From Rhodovulum sp. ES.010 (GTDB taxonomy: Bacteria > Pseudomonadota > Alphaproteobacteria > Rhodobacterales > Rhodobacteraceae): DNA of 64,000 nt. This document shows, piece by piece, positions 35,098-43,082 of the stretch. Numbering within the stretch: position 1 is the first letter of the stretch; each line of letters opens with the position of its first letter. A program made the position numbers and the translations under genes. The notes beneath the pieces are model-generated. The model had not been told where the DNA came from. It ran no database searches and was given only the letters and a program-made list of their open reading frames with translations. The stretch covers positions 2,118,001 to 2,182,000 of the forward strand of contig NZ_FSRS01000001.1 of assembly GCF_900142935.1 (NCBI RefSeq), read 5' to 3'.

Positions 35098-36918
35098 TCA
35101 GAACTCGTGCCAGGCGCCGGCGTTCGCGGCCATCGCGCGGCCCGCCATCGGCGCGACCGCCTCGTCGCGGGTGTCCGCAGCGGCGCGGAACGCCGGCGCG
35201 CGCGCCGCCCCGCCGGCGTGGCCCTTCAGGCGGAAGCGGGACACGAGCGTTTCCATCGTCGAGGATTCCTGTTTCAGGGTCGCCGCGGCGGCGTTGGTTT
35301 CCTCGACCATGGCCGCGTTCTGCTGGGTCACCTTGTCGAGTTCCGTCATGCCGACGTTGATTTCGCCGAGCCCGACGGATTGTTCGCGGGCGCCGGTCGC
35401 GATGCCGCTGATGAGATCGGCGATGTTGCCGACGCGGTCCACGATCTCGATCAGCGCATCGCCGGTGCGATTGACCAGGGAAACGCCGGACTCCACGTGC
35501 CTGGTGCTGGTGGAAATCAAGTCCTTGATCTCCTTGGCGGCCTCGGACGACCGCTGCGCCAGCGCGCGCACCTCGGAGGCGACCACGGCGAAGCCGCGGC
35601 CCGCCTCGCCCGCGCGCGCCGCCTCGACGCCCGCGTTGAGCGCCAGGAGGTTGGTCTGGAACGCGATGTCGTCGATCACGCCGATGATCTGGCTGATCCC
35701 GTCCGACGAGTTTTTGATCTCCGCCATGGCGCCCATCGCGTCCTTGACCACGCGGCCGGACTCCTCGGCGTTTCCGCGGGTTTCGCGCACCGCCGTTTCG
35801 ACCTCGGCCGCGCTTTCGGACGCCGCCCGGACGCTCGAGGTCATCTCGTCGAGCGCCGCGGCGGTTTCTTCCAGCGTGGCGGCCTGGTTCTCGGTCCGCC
35901 GCGAGAGATCGTCCGAGGCCACGCTGATGTCGTTGGACCGCGCGTTGATCTCGGAGGCGTTCTCCACCACCGAGCCGAGAAGCTCGCTCAGGGTGTCGAC
36001 CGCGGCGTTGAAGTCGCGGCGCAGGCGATCGCGGCCGCCCGAGAACTCCTTGTCGATCGTGTAGGTCAGGTCGCCCGACGCCAGGGCGGTGAGCCCGCGG
36101 CCGAGCAGTTCGATGGCCGCGGCCTGGTCCTCCTGGTCGCGCTCCTGCGCGGCTTCGGCGTCCCTCGCCTGCTGCAACTTGCTGCGCAGCGCGTCGAGAC
36201 TGCGGGCGATCACGCCGATCTCGTCGGCGCGGTGAACCTCCGGCACCTCGTTGTCGAGCGCGCCGTCGGCCACCCGGGTCATGGCCCCGCTGACATGGGC
36301 CAGCGGCTGGCCGACCATGCGCTTGAGCAGGAAGGTGGCACCGGCCACCAGCGCCACGAACAGCGTCACGATCACGGCCATCATGGGCGCCGTGTCGGAG
36401 ACGACATGGCCCATCATCTTGCTGTCGGTCCAGACCGCGCCGAACGCGCCGACCACCCGGCCGCTCTTGCCGTAGTGAATCGGAATGGCGATCATGAAGC
36501 GGTCTTCGAGCTCGGCGATCTCGCCGGTCGAGAGCGCGGTTCGTGCCAGCGTGGTCAACGCGCCGCGCGTCTCGGCCTCGGCGTCGCCCTGTTCATCGAC
36601 GAGATTTCCGGCGCCGTCCCAGACCATGAGCTGGACGAACTCTTCGCCCGCGTTCGCGACATGTTCGTCGAGCGCGGCCTGAATCGCCACCTCGTTCTCG
36701 AACACGATGTGGCCGCCCAGTTCCTTGGCGCTGGCATGGGACACCTGTTCGAGAAGCTTGACCACCGAATCGTCGACCAGCGAGGTGCCGGTGCGCACCG
36801 AGGTCACGGTCAGAAGCGTGGCGACGATCAGGGTCGTGCCGGCGATCAGGCCGGCGATGCGGAGGAAGACGGAGGATCGCACACCGGCTGCCGTCGCAGT
36901 GTCTGTGGTTGGTTGCAT
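35098..36918 (-). CDS. Methyl-accepting chemotaxis protein
   Basis: A 606-residue chemoreceptor. TM1 is at about residues 17-39. A periplasmic sensor domain follows (about 40-178, with VFENEVAIQAALDEHV and RFMIAIPIHYGKSGRVVGAF), then TM2 at about 179-198, a HAMP region and the signalling helices with the conserved hairpin tip (FQTNLLALNAGVEAARAGE). The final residues AWHEF match the W-x-x-F pentapeptide that tethers CheR/CheB, so it is probably a fully adapting receptor. It follows a stand-alone sensor-domain gene by 21 bases. Confidence 0.93.
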   Translation of the reverse strand: MQPTTDTATAAGVRSSVFLRIAGLIAGTTLIVATLLTVTSVRTGTSLVDDSVVKLLEQVSHASAKELGGHIVFENEVAIQAALDEHVANAGEEFVQLMVWDGAGNLVDEQGDAEAETRGALTTLARTALSTGEIAELEDRFMIAIPIHYGKSGRVVGAFGAVWTDSKMMGHVVSDTAPMMAVIVTLFVALVAGATFLLKRMVGQPLAHVSGAMTRVADGALDNEVPEVHRADEIGVIARSLDALRSKLQQARDAEAAQERDQEDQAAAIELLGRGLTALASGDLTYTIDKEFSGGRDRLRRDFNAAVDTLSELLGSVVENASEINARSNDISVASDDLSRRTENQAATLEETAAALDEMTSSVRAASESAAEVETAVRETRGNAEESGRVVKDAMGAMAEIKNSSDGISQIIGVIDDIAFQTNLLALNAGVEAARAGEAGRGFAVVASEVRALAQRSSEAAKEIKDLISTSTRHVESGVSLVNRTGDALIEIVDRVGNIADLISGIATGAREQSVGLGEINVGMTELDKVTQQNAAMVEETNAAAATLKQESSTMETLVSRFRLKGHAGGAARAPAFRAAADTRDEAVAPMAGRAMAANAGAWHEF

Positions 36919-36939
36919 GTCGGGTCTCCTGGTGCGCGT

Positions 36940-37524
36940 TCACATGAACTCTTCGGCATCGACGGCGACGGTCATCGCGCCGATCGGGGTTCCGGTTTCG
37001 GGGTCGAGCAGGGGAAACGAAATCTGGGCCTGGTACTTCTGGCTGGACTCGTCGTACTCGATCTCGCCGAGATGGATGGCATTCGGTCCCTTGCCGTAGG
37101 TCTGCCGGTGCTTGGCCTCGTCGCCCTGCCAGTAGTCGGAGGGCACGCTGGACGTGGCGACGTTCAGGCCGCGCGCATCCATCACGATGATCTCGGTCAC
37201 GGCGCCGCGCATATCGACCAGCCGCGCGCGGAGCGCCTCGGAGGCGGGATGGCCGGTGATCCGGTCGATCAGCGGGGAGGACGCCGCGCCGATCTGGTCG
37301 CGCCATTCCCGGTCGAGCCGGTCGATATCGTCCTGCGAATGACCGGCGGTCTTGGCGTTCTGCGCGATCACGGCGTTCAGGACGACGGGATCGCCGGTCC
37401 AGGGCCGAACGGATGTTTCGAAGAAGGTCTTCATGTCGGCGTCGTAGGGGCCCGCGGTGGCCGCCGCGGCCACCGACCAGAACGCCCCCGCCACCAATGC
37501 GCGTCTCGTTCCAAGCATATGCAT
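36940..37524 (-). CDS. Periplasmic PDC/Cache sensor-domain protein
   Basis: A 194-residue exported protein with a signal peptide (cut near ATAGPY) and a single PDC-type sensor domain: EIIVMDARGLNVATSSVPSD, then DYWQGDE, HLGEIEYDESSQKYQAQISF and LDPETGTPIGAMTVAVDAE. It has no transmembrane or output domain, so it cannot signal alone. It is the first gene of a two-gene unit with the chemoreceptor, suggesting that it binds a ligand and presents it to the receptor. This is inference. Confidence 0.75.
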   Translation of the reverse strand: MHMLGTRRALVAGAFWSVAAAATAGPYDADMKTFFETSVRPWTGDPVVLNAVIAQNAKTAGHSQDDIDRLDREWRDQIGAASSPLIDRITGHPASEALRARLVDMRGAVTEIIVMDARGLNVATSSVPSDYWQGDEAKHRQTYGKGPNAIHLGEIEYDESSQKYQAQISFPLLDPETGTPIGAMTVAVDAEEFM

Positions 37525-38269
37525 GCCTCTCGTTCCCGGTCTCGGACCGTGATGCCCCGTTCATGGCGCTAAAGGTCCGGTCTCAAAAAATCGCTAACGG
37601 TCCCCCGCCCGGCCGGTGATCCAGAGCGGCGCGCGGCTCCACCTCGGCGGCGTTCTCCGCTTCCGGCGCGGCCTGACGCTCTGCCTCGGGTTCGGGGCGC
37701 GCATCGGGCAACCCACTCTGCCGAAGCAAGAAATCGTCGCCGGCAGGCGGCGTGGCGTGGCGTGGTGACTCGTCTCGTCGGCGCGGAGTATCGCCCCACG
37801 ATTGCGGCGTTTTCGGTCTGAGAAAGTGCTTAGAATTGGTCGAATAACGAGTCGGCGCGGCAGCGGCCGGATCGTCGCGCAGGCCGCGCGCCGACGGGCG
37901 CTGACGGGCGCTGACGGGCGCTGACGGGCGCTCGATCCTCCAAACGCATATTTTCGCCCTTTGCCGGTGCGGACATTCGAGCGAGGATACCTGCGCATCG
38001 GCCGGCGGACGGTGCGATTCCGCCTGACAGCAGGGCGGTCGGACGGGGGGAGGCGACACTGTGAGCATCCGGCAGGACGCCGGCGGGAGGACCGGGGCCG
38101 ACGCGGCGCGTGGCGTGACGAGCGGCCCGGGGTTCATCGCCAGGCGGTGGCGAAGGCCTCTGCGCGCAGGGGCCGACGCGGCCGCGCGGTCTCGGGCAGC
38201 GACGGGTGTCGCAGCTTTCAGCGGATCGCGCGGCAAGGCCGCGAGATCGTCGGGAGGGGACTGCAAGGG
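37525..38269. other. Intergenic stretch with a short tandem repeat
   Basis: About 745 bases between divergent genes. A moderately AT-richer patch lies at about 37800-37860, a likely place for a promoter of the following cluster, though no clear hexamer pair was found. The tandem repeat at 37891-37930 is listed separately. No gene was supported on either strand. Confidence 0.5.
37891..37930. repeat. Four tandem copies of a 10-base unit
   Basis: CCGACGGGCG is followed by three exact copies of CTGACGGGCG, ending at 37930. It lies in the divergent intergenic region before the SH3-domain gene. Confidence 0.85.
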
Positions 38270-39223
38270 ATGATCCGAAAGCCCCTTCCCTCCGCCCTCC
38301 TCCTCGCGGCGCTGTCCGCCGCCACCGCGGCGCATGCCGAACTGCCGCTTTTCGCCGCCACCTGCCCGATCGGCGGCAACGTCGACGCGGACCGGACCGG
38401 GACGGTCCGGGTCGGGGGCACTGTCGCCACGGTCAGGGAGTTCAACCCGACCTACTACGAAGCGACCCATGACGGCGTGACCTACAGCATCAGCCACGAA
38501 GGCGGCGGCCAGGGGCTGATCGTGAGCTTCTCGGCCTCCGGCGGACGCAACGGGATATGCACCATCCTGTCGGCCGGGCCGGTGCCGGGCGGCGGGTCGA
38601 CGGCCCGCGGGGGCCTGCTGCCCGAGGAGGATTTCTTCGTCGTCGACCTGTCGTCCCCCGGCGGGCGGCTCAACATCCGCAACGCCCCGCGCCCGTCGGG
38701 CGAGCTGCTGGGCACGATTCCGAATGGCACGAACGTCATCAACCGGGGCGGCTGCACGATGTCGGACGGCGCGCAGTGGTGCAAGGTCCAGGCCGAGGGC
38801 GGCGGGGCGACCGGCTGGGTCGCGGCGCGCTTCCTGCGGCTGCCCGGGCCGGGCGGCGGCGAGTCCGCGGCGACCGCCGACGACGGCGGCGGGGCGATGG
38901 CCGGCCGCGGCGGCAACACCGTGCGCGTGCAGTTCGCACCGGGCACGACAGGGACGGAACTGACCGGCCAGCTTCTGCCCGGACAGTCGCGGCGCTACGT
39001 GCTGGGCGCGGCGACCGGTCAGGACCTCTACTTCCGGCTCGCCGCGAACGGTCCGGGGATGACATACGTGATCTACAACCCCGATGGGTCCGTCATGCAG
39101 GACGAGGTCGGCGCCGATCGGGAGTTCCGGACCCAGCTCTGGCAATCCGGCGATCATACCATCGAGGTCTACAACACGGCGAACGGCGCCCAGTCCTACA
39201 ACGTGATCTTCGGGATCGAATGA
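38270..39223 (+). CDS. SH3-domain envelope protein with lysozyme-inhibitor-like C-terminus
   Basis: A 317-residue exported protein. A signal peptide (about 1-21, cut after AHA) precedes a Cys-containing N-terminal region, a bacterial SH3 domain (about 125-190, with RLNIRNAPRPSGELLGTIPN and TGWVAARFL), a Gly/Ala linker and a C-terminal beta-sandwich (about 220-317, DLYFRLAANGPGMTYVIYN). The last domain resembles PPC/PliG-type (g-type lysozyme inhibitor) folds, by pattern only. It heads a co-directional envelope cluster, and a decayed second copy lies at 41790-42260. Confidence 0.75.
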   Translation: MIRKPLPSALLLAALSAATAAHAELPLFAATCPIGGNVDADRTGTVRVGGTVATVREFNPTYYEATHDGVTYSISHEGGGQGLIVSFSASGGRNGICTILSAGPVPGGGSTARGGLLPEEDFFVVDLSSPGGRLNIRNAPRPSGELLGTIPNGTNVINRGGCTMSDGAQWCKVQAEGGGATGWVAARFLRLPGPGGGESAATADDGGGAMAGRGGNTVRVQFAPGTTGTELTGQLLPGQSRRYVLGAATGQDLYFRLAANGPGMTYVIYNPDGSVMQDEVGADREFRTQLWQSGDHTIEVYNTANGAQSYNVIFGIE

Positions 39224-39268
39224 CGCGGCCCCGTCGCGGTCGACCCGCCAACAGCAGAGGAGAGAAGC

Positions 39269-39616
39269 ATGACCCGGACATTCAGACTCATCGCGGGGCT
39301 TGGCGCGCTTGCCGCCCTGAGCGCCTGTGTCGAGACGACGGGGGGCAGCGCCGCGCAGATGCCGGTGGCGCCGGGCAGCCCGGCCTTCATCACCGGCATG
39401 TCCCCGGATGTCAGCCAGGCCGCGATCAATTCCTGCCGCTCGGCCCTGGCGTCCCAGACCACGGGCGGCGTCACCGTGGTCGGCAGCGAGTTCTCGCAGG
39501 CCAACAGCGCCGTCTACATGCGCGTCGGCGCGAATGGCGCGCCGTGGCGTTGCCTCGTCTCGAATGACGGGCGCGGGCCGGATCTGATGTTCATGGGCAG
39601 CGAAGGCTTCCTCTGA
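39269..39616 (+). CDS. Small lipoprotein A of the SH3-lipoprotein pair
   Basis: A 115-residue lipoprotein. The lipobox LSAC puts the lipidated cysteine at residue 20. The mature part has two further cysteines (CRSALASQT, WRCLVSNDG) and a short beta-rich domain. It starts 45 bases after the SH3 gene with an AGAGGAGAGAAG ribosome binding site. It is a paralogue of the lipoprotein at 42304-42603 (both have a CVET sequence at the lipidation site and a W-x-C block), and of the decayed copy at 41561-41740. Function unknown. Confidence 0.75.
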   Translation: MTRTFRLIAGLGALAALSACVETTGGSAAQMPVAPGSPAFITGMSPDVSQAAINSCRSALASQTTGGVTVVGSEFSQANSAVYMRVGANGAPWRCLVSNDGRGPDLMFMGSEGFL

Positions 39617-39682
39617 CCGGAACGCCCCCCGGGGCGGACCGCGCGTGCGGGGGCCCCGGGGGCGAAACAGACGGAGTCATCC

Positions 39683-39868
39683 ATGCTCGACACCCTCGGC
39701 ACACCCGTCAGATACGCGATCATCGGCTGTATCGGCCTCGTTCTGGGGTGGTTCATCTCGCGCCTGCTCTTTGACGAGGTGGCGGCCACCTGGTGGTCCT
39801 CGGCGCTCGCCGGCGCCGTGGGCGGCTATATCGGCGGCTGGCTCAAGGAGAGGCGTGACCGGTCATGA
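39683..39868 (+). CDS. Small two-helix membrane protein
   Basis: A 61-residue protein with two hydrophobic segments (about 10-29 and 38-52) and a charged tail KERRDRS. The GG-rich second helix (AGAVGGYIGGW) suggests close helix packing. Its stop overlaps the next start (ATGA), so the two membrane proteins are translated together. No function is recognised. Confidence 0.6.
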   Translation: MLDTLGTPVRYAIIGCIGLVLGWFISRLLFDEVAATWWSSALAGAVGGYIGGWLKERRDRS

Positions 39869-40152
39869 GCCGGCCCGCCAAGCTGTGCCGCCTCGTCACG
39901 GGGGGCTTCATCGTTCTCTACGTGGCGGCGCTCGCGCTTCTGGCGATCGGCACGTTCGGGGTGTTCGGGCAGCCGCGCGATCCGCTTTCGGGGGTGTTCC
40001 TCATCCCCCTGGGCCTGCCGTGGAACCGGATGATCGACGTCTTTCCCGAGCCCCTGTGGCCCTGGCTGGCCGCCGCGGCGCCGGCGGTGAATGCCGCGCT
40101 TCTGATCACGTTGTGTCGCATGCTGAACGGGGCGGCGCGCGGTCACGAATGA
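39865..40152 (+). CDS. Small membrane protein, unknown function
   Basis: A 95-residue protein with two clear membrane helices (about residues 12-32 and 66-85) and a central loop containing GQPRDPLSGVF and PWNRMIDVFPEPLWP. The start overlaps the previous stop by four bases. No family is recognised. It belongs to the envelope cluster by position and strand. Confidence 0.65.
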   Translation: MSRPAKLCRLVTGGFIVLYVAALALLAIGTFGVFGQPRDPLSGVFLIPLGLPWNRMIDVFPEPLWPWLAAAAPAVNAALLITLCRMLNGAARGHE

Positions 40153-40197
40153 TGTCGAAAACGAAAGGACGGAACGGTTGGCAAGGTTCTGATCGGT

Positions 40198-40479
40198 TTG
40201 GCGGGGGTCCTGGTCGGTGCGATCGTCGGCGCGCTTCTGATCGCGCCGGTGATGCTGGGCGCCGGGGCGGGCACGGGCATCGCCGTGGGCATGAAGACGG
40301 CCGCATGCATCATGCAGGAGGCCGAGGAGGCGGGCATCGTGACCGCGGAGCAGGCGGAGCAGATCCGCGCCCTGGCCGCGGCGGAGTTCGGCGCGGACGT
40401 GCCCGAAGGGGAGAGCATGGGCGGCCCCACCGATTGCGCTACCTTCATGGACGAGATGCGGGCCGCCGCCTCCGAGTGA
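40198..40479 (+). CDS. Small exported or membrane-anchored hypothetical protein
   Basis: A 93-residue reading with an N-terminal hydrophobic segment (LVGAIVGALLIAPVMLGAGA) and an acidic helical remainder with two cysteines. The start is uncertain: the first usable codon is TTG at 40198, while the frame runs in further upstream with hydrophobic residues (VGKVLIGLAG) but no ATG or GTG. This could indicate an unusual start codon or a damaged 5' end. Function unknown. Confidence 0.5.
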   Translation: MAGVLVGAIVGALLIAPVMLGAGAGTGIAVGMKTAACIMQEAEEAGIVTAEQAEQIRALAAAEFGADVPEGESMGGPTDCATFMDEMRAAASE

Positions 40480-40540
40480 GGGGACGGTGGTGCCGCCCTT
40501 CGGTGGGGCGGCAATCGAAGCAGGGGGGACAGGACAGGAC

Positions 40541-41521
40541 ATGACGCAGGATCTCGGGTTCCGGCCGGGGCGCCGGGCGTTTCTCGCGGGCGCGGGGGGC
40601 GTGCTGCTGGCGGCCTCGGGCGCGCTGGGCCAGCATGTCTTCAAGGAACTCCACGAATTGCAGCCCGGCGAGTTCACCTGGCATCCCGAGCGCCAGCCCC
40701 GCGGGCCCGTGGCGGTGATCGTGTCGCTCGACGAGCAGCGGGTGCATGTCTACCGGGGCGGCGTGCGGATCGCGGTCTCGACCTGCTCCACCGGCAAGCC
40801 GGGGCACGAGACGCCCACCGGCGTCTTCGTGGTGCTGCAGAAGGATCGCGACCACCGCTCCTCGACCTACAACAACGCGCCGATGCCCAACACCAACCGG
40901 CTGACCTGGGACGGGATCGCGCTGCACGCGGGCAACCTGCCGGGCTACCCGGCGTCGCACGGCTGCGTGCGGCTGCCGCTGAGATTCTCGGCGCTGCTGT
41001 TCGAGGTCACGCATCTGGGCACGCCGGTGATCATCGCCGACAGCCACAGCGCGCCGGCCGAGGTGGTGCATCCGGGGCTGGTGCTCTCGGGCTACGCGGA
41101 AGCCGAGTTCGAGGAGGTGCTGGCCACGCTGGAGGACCGCAAGCACCCGTCGGACTGGGCGCTGGACGACGCCCATCCGATCACCTCGCTGATCGCCTCC
41201 TCCTACGACGCGAAGCTCGTGGTGATCGAGAACGACCGCGCGGTGGCCGAGGGGCGGCTGCTCTGGGACGGCGACCCGCTGGGGGCCCATGTCTACGTGC
41301 TGACCGGCGCCCATGACGGCGCGCGGGGCATGCACTGGGCGGCGCTGAGCTATGACGGCGCGGGGGCAGAGGCGATGCACGACCTGCGCCGGGTGCGCAC
41401 CGAGCCGGAGTTCGCCCGCGACCTCAAGCGCCACGTCCATCCGGGCATGCTCTTCGTCTTCACAGACCTGCCGCTCCACCCGGACCGCCGCTCGGGCCGC
41501 GACTTCGTCATCATGTCGTGA
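40541..41521 (+). CDS. L,D-transpeptidase family protein
   Basis: A 326-residue exported enzyme. A twin-arginine-like signal (GRRAFLAGAGGVLLAASGA) lies at about 10-28. The YkuD catalytic domain (about 55-170) has STGKPGHETPTGVF and the active-site motif HAGNLPGYPASHGCVRLP, with catalytic Cys in SHGC. Such enzymes make 3-3 peptidoglycan cross-links or attach proteins to peptidoglycan. The C-terminal ~150 residues are of unknown function. It sits among small lipoproteins and an SH3 protein, consistent with a cell-wall role. Confidence 0.9.
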   Translation: MTQDLGFRPGRRAFLAGAGGVLLAASGALGQHVFKELHELQPGEFTWHPERQPRGPVAVIVSLDEQRVHVYRGGVRIAVSTCSTGKPGHETPTGVFVVLQKDRDHRSSTYNNAPMPNTNRLTWDGIALHAGNLPGYPASHGCVRLPLRFSALLFEVTHLGTPVIIADSHSAPAEVVHPGLVLSGYAEAEFEEVLATLEDRKHPSDWALDDAHPITSLIASSYDAKLVVIENDRAVAEGRLLWDGDPLGAHVYVLTGAHDGARGMHWAALSYDGAGAEAMHDLRRVRTEPEFARDLKRHVHPGMLFVFTDLPLHPDRRSGRDFVIMS

Positions 41522-41560
41522 GAACCGTCCGCCAGCCGGAACGCGATCGGAGAGAGAAAA

Positions 41561-41740
41561 ATGAGGATCGACTCCATTCATGGCGGATTGGCGCCGGTCC
41601 GAGGCGGGGGCGGCGGACGCATCCCGGGCACGGCGTTCGCCAAGGCCAATTCCGTCGCGGTGCTCCGGGAGGCCAGCACCACCGTCCGGGCATGCCTGGT
41701 ATCGAATGACGCCCCCCACTGTATCGCCGCGCCGGGCGGT
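41561..41740 (+). pseudogene. Decayed copy of the small lipoprotein
   Basis: After a normal-looking GGAGAGAG ribosome binding site, the reading starts MRIDSIHGGLAP, then AFAKANSVAVLREASTTVRA and ACLVSNDAPHC. This lines up with EFSQANSAVYMRVGANGAP and RCLVSNDGRGP of lipoprotein A (39269-39616), including the exact CLVSND match. The signal sequence no longer has a lipobox and the middle is deleted, so it is non-functional. Confidence 0.6.
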
Positions 41741-41789
41741 GCGCCGGTCCACCTGTCCGCGCGTCCCGACCATGCCGAGCGCAGGAGTG

Positions 41790-42260
41790 GGGGCCGACGG
41801 CTGGCATGCCGATGCCCACGGCAACCTGAACGTTCATGGCGGGCCATCACGCCGCGCGCCGGGCCGTCCGGATGGGGACCTGGTGAGATGAAACGGACCC
41901 GCGTCACCGTCGCTGCGCCGCCGCTCGCCCACGCAGCCGCGCTGAGGCGGGGCAAGGGGCACGGCCGGTTGGATGGGCGCGCGCGACCTTTCGGGCAAAG
42001 GAAGCCGGGCGCAGGGCGGCCCGGTGCCGGGCGCGTCGAACGGGTGCGGCTTGCCGCCGGCACGACCGGCACGGCGCGCAGGGGTCGACCCGCTCCGGCG
42101 GCCTCCGCGACCTGTGTCCGGGGGACCCGCAACGGCCGGACCCTTTTCTCCGGCTGGCGGCCAACGGCCCGACCATGGCCCGACCGGGCGCGCCGTCCAA
42201 AGCGTCTCGCGGGCAGGTCCGGCAGCCGGGCGGCGGCGTTCGACGTGATCTTCGGGATCG
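41790..42260 (+). pseudogene. Frameshifted copy of the SH3-domain envelope protein
   Basis: Fragments in three frames match the intact gene at 38270-39223 in order. GNLNVHGGPS corresponds to the SH3 block RLNIRNAPRP. VRLAAGTTGTA (near 42044) matches VQFAPGTTGTE. FLRLAANGPTMA (near 42150) matches YFRLAANGPGMTY. FDVIFGIA (near 42238) matches YNVIFGIE at the end of the intact protein. At least three frameshifts separate them. An intact lipoprotein follows, in the same order as at the functional locus. Confidence 0.65.
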
Positions 42261-42303
42261 CATCGGAAACCGGTTCAACCAAGCTGGAAGAGGCGAAGAC
42301 AGC

Positions 42304-42603
42304 ATGAACGGCAGCATCAGGATCATGATCGGCGCGGCGGCGCTCGGCGCCCTGGCGGGATGCGTCGAAACGGGTGGCAGCGGCGGCACCTCCGGCGGCG
42401 TGGTCGCGCCCGCCGGCATGGTCGACGAGTGCATACGGCAGGTCCGTGTCGGCCGGCCCGACGCCAGTATCACGACGCGCGACCCGATCCTCGCCGGCCC
42501 CGGCAATCGGGTCTTCGTCGGCATGACGGTCGACGGCATGAGCTGGGGATGCCGGATCGAGGATGACGGAAGCTACACCGCCTTCCCGACCTTCGCCAAC
42601 TGA
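42304..42603 (+). CDS. Small lipoprotein B, paralogue of lipoprotein A
   Basis: A 99-residue lipoprotein with lipobox LAGC (cysteine near residue 21), followed by VETGGSGGTSGG, two later cysteines (DECIRQV and SWGCRIEDDG) and a short C-terminal domain. The CVET start of the mature part and the W-x-C block match lipoprotein A. It lies 45 bases past the decayed SH3 copy, the spacing seen at the intact pair. This gene has survived although its partner has not. Confidence 0.7.
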   Translation: MNGSIRIMIGAAALGALAGCVETGGSGGTSGGVVAPAGMVDECIRQVRVGRPDASITTRDPILAGPGNRVFVGMTVDGMSWGCRIEDDGSYTAFPTFAN

Positions 42604-43082
42604 GGGCGCGGCTCGCCACGGGCTGCGACGGGGCGTTCGCGATCTGCGGGGCGGGGCTTCGGGACGATCCGGTTTCCGCCCGGTCCGCGTCCCGCGCGGT
42701 GTGCCGGCGGACGGCCGCCTTCGGCGCGCGGCCGGGCGCACGACGCCGGATGGCGTGCGCCCCGGGACGTGGACATGACCCGATGCGCGGAACCGACCGC
42801 CGGTGGCTGGCCCGGGGCGGTGTCGCTTTGGGGTGGCGCGGCCGGATCGGGCCGTTCGGGGTCGGGACGGCCAGAGACCTTCCGGCTCATGGAACGGGAC
42901 TGCCCGCGCGGCCCCGGAGCGCGCGTCATCCTACAAGACGGTCGCCATGCGCGGGCGACGGAAGACGCGGCGCGGCCGGGCGCTCGGAAACGGCCGCATG
43001 ACCGCCGCCCCGAGGAGCGCGCGCTTGGTCGCTGTCGCGCCGGATCGGCCTGTGCACGACCCGCTGCTGACCCGACAGCCGA
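42604..43082. other. Intergenic stretch, nothing recognised
   Basis: About 480 GC-rich bases between a plus-strand lipoprotein and a minus-strand peptidase. The open frames are Arg/Gly/Pro-rich composition artefacts. It may hold more debris of the decayed duplication, but no matching blocks were found. Confidence 0.4.

Noticed and set aside
34306..37572. A 1088-codon plus-strand open frame
   Set aside because: It covers the chemoreceptor on the other strand plus an intergenic stretch; composition is that of an antisense frame.
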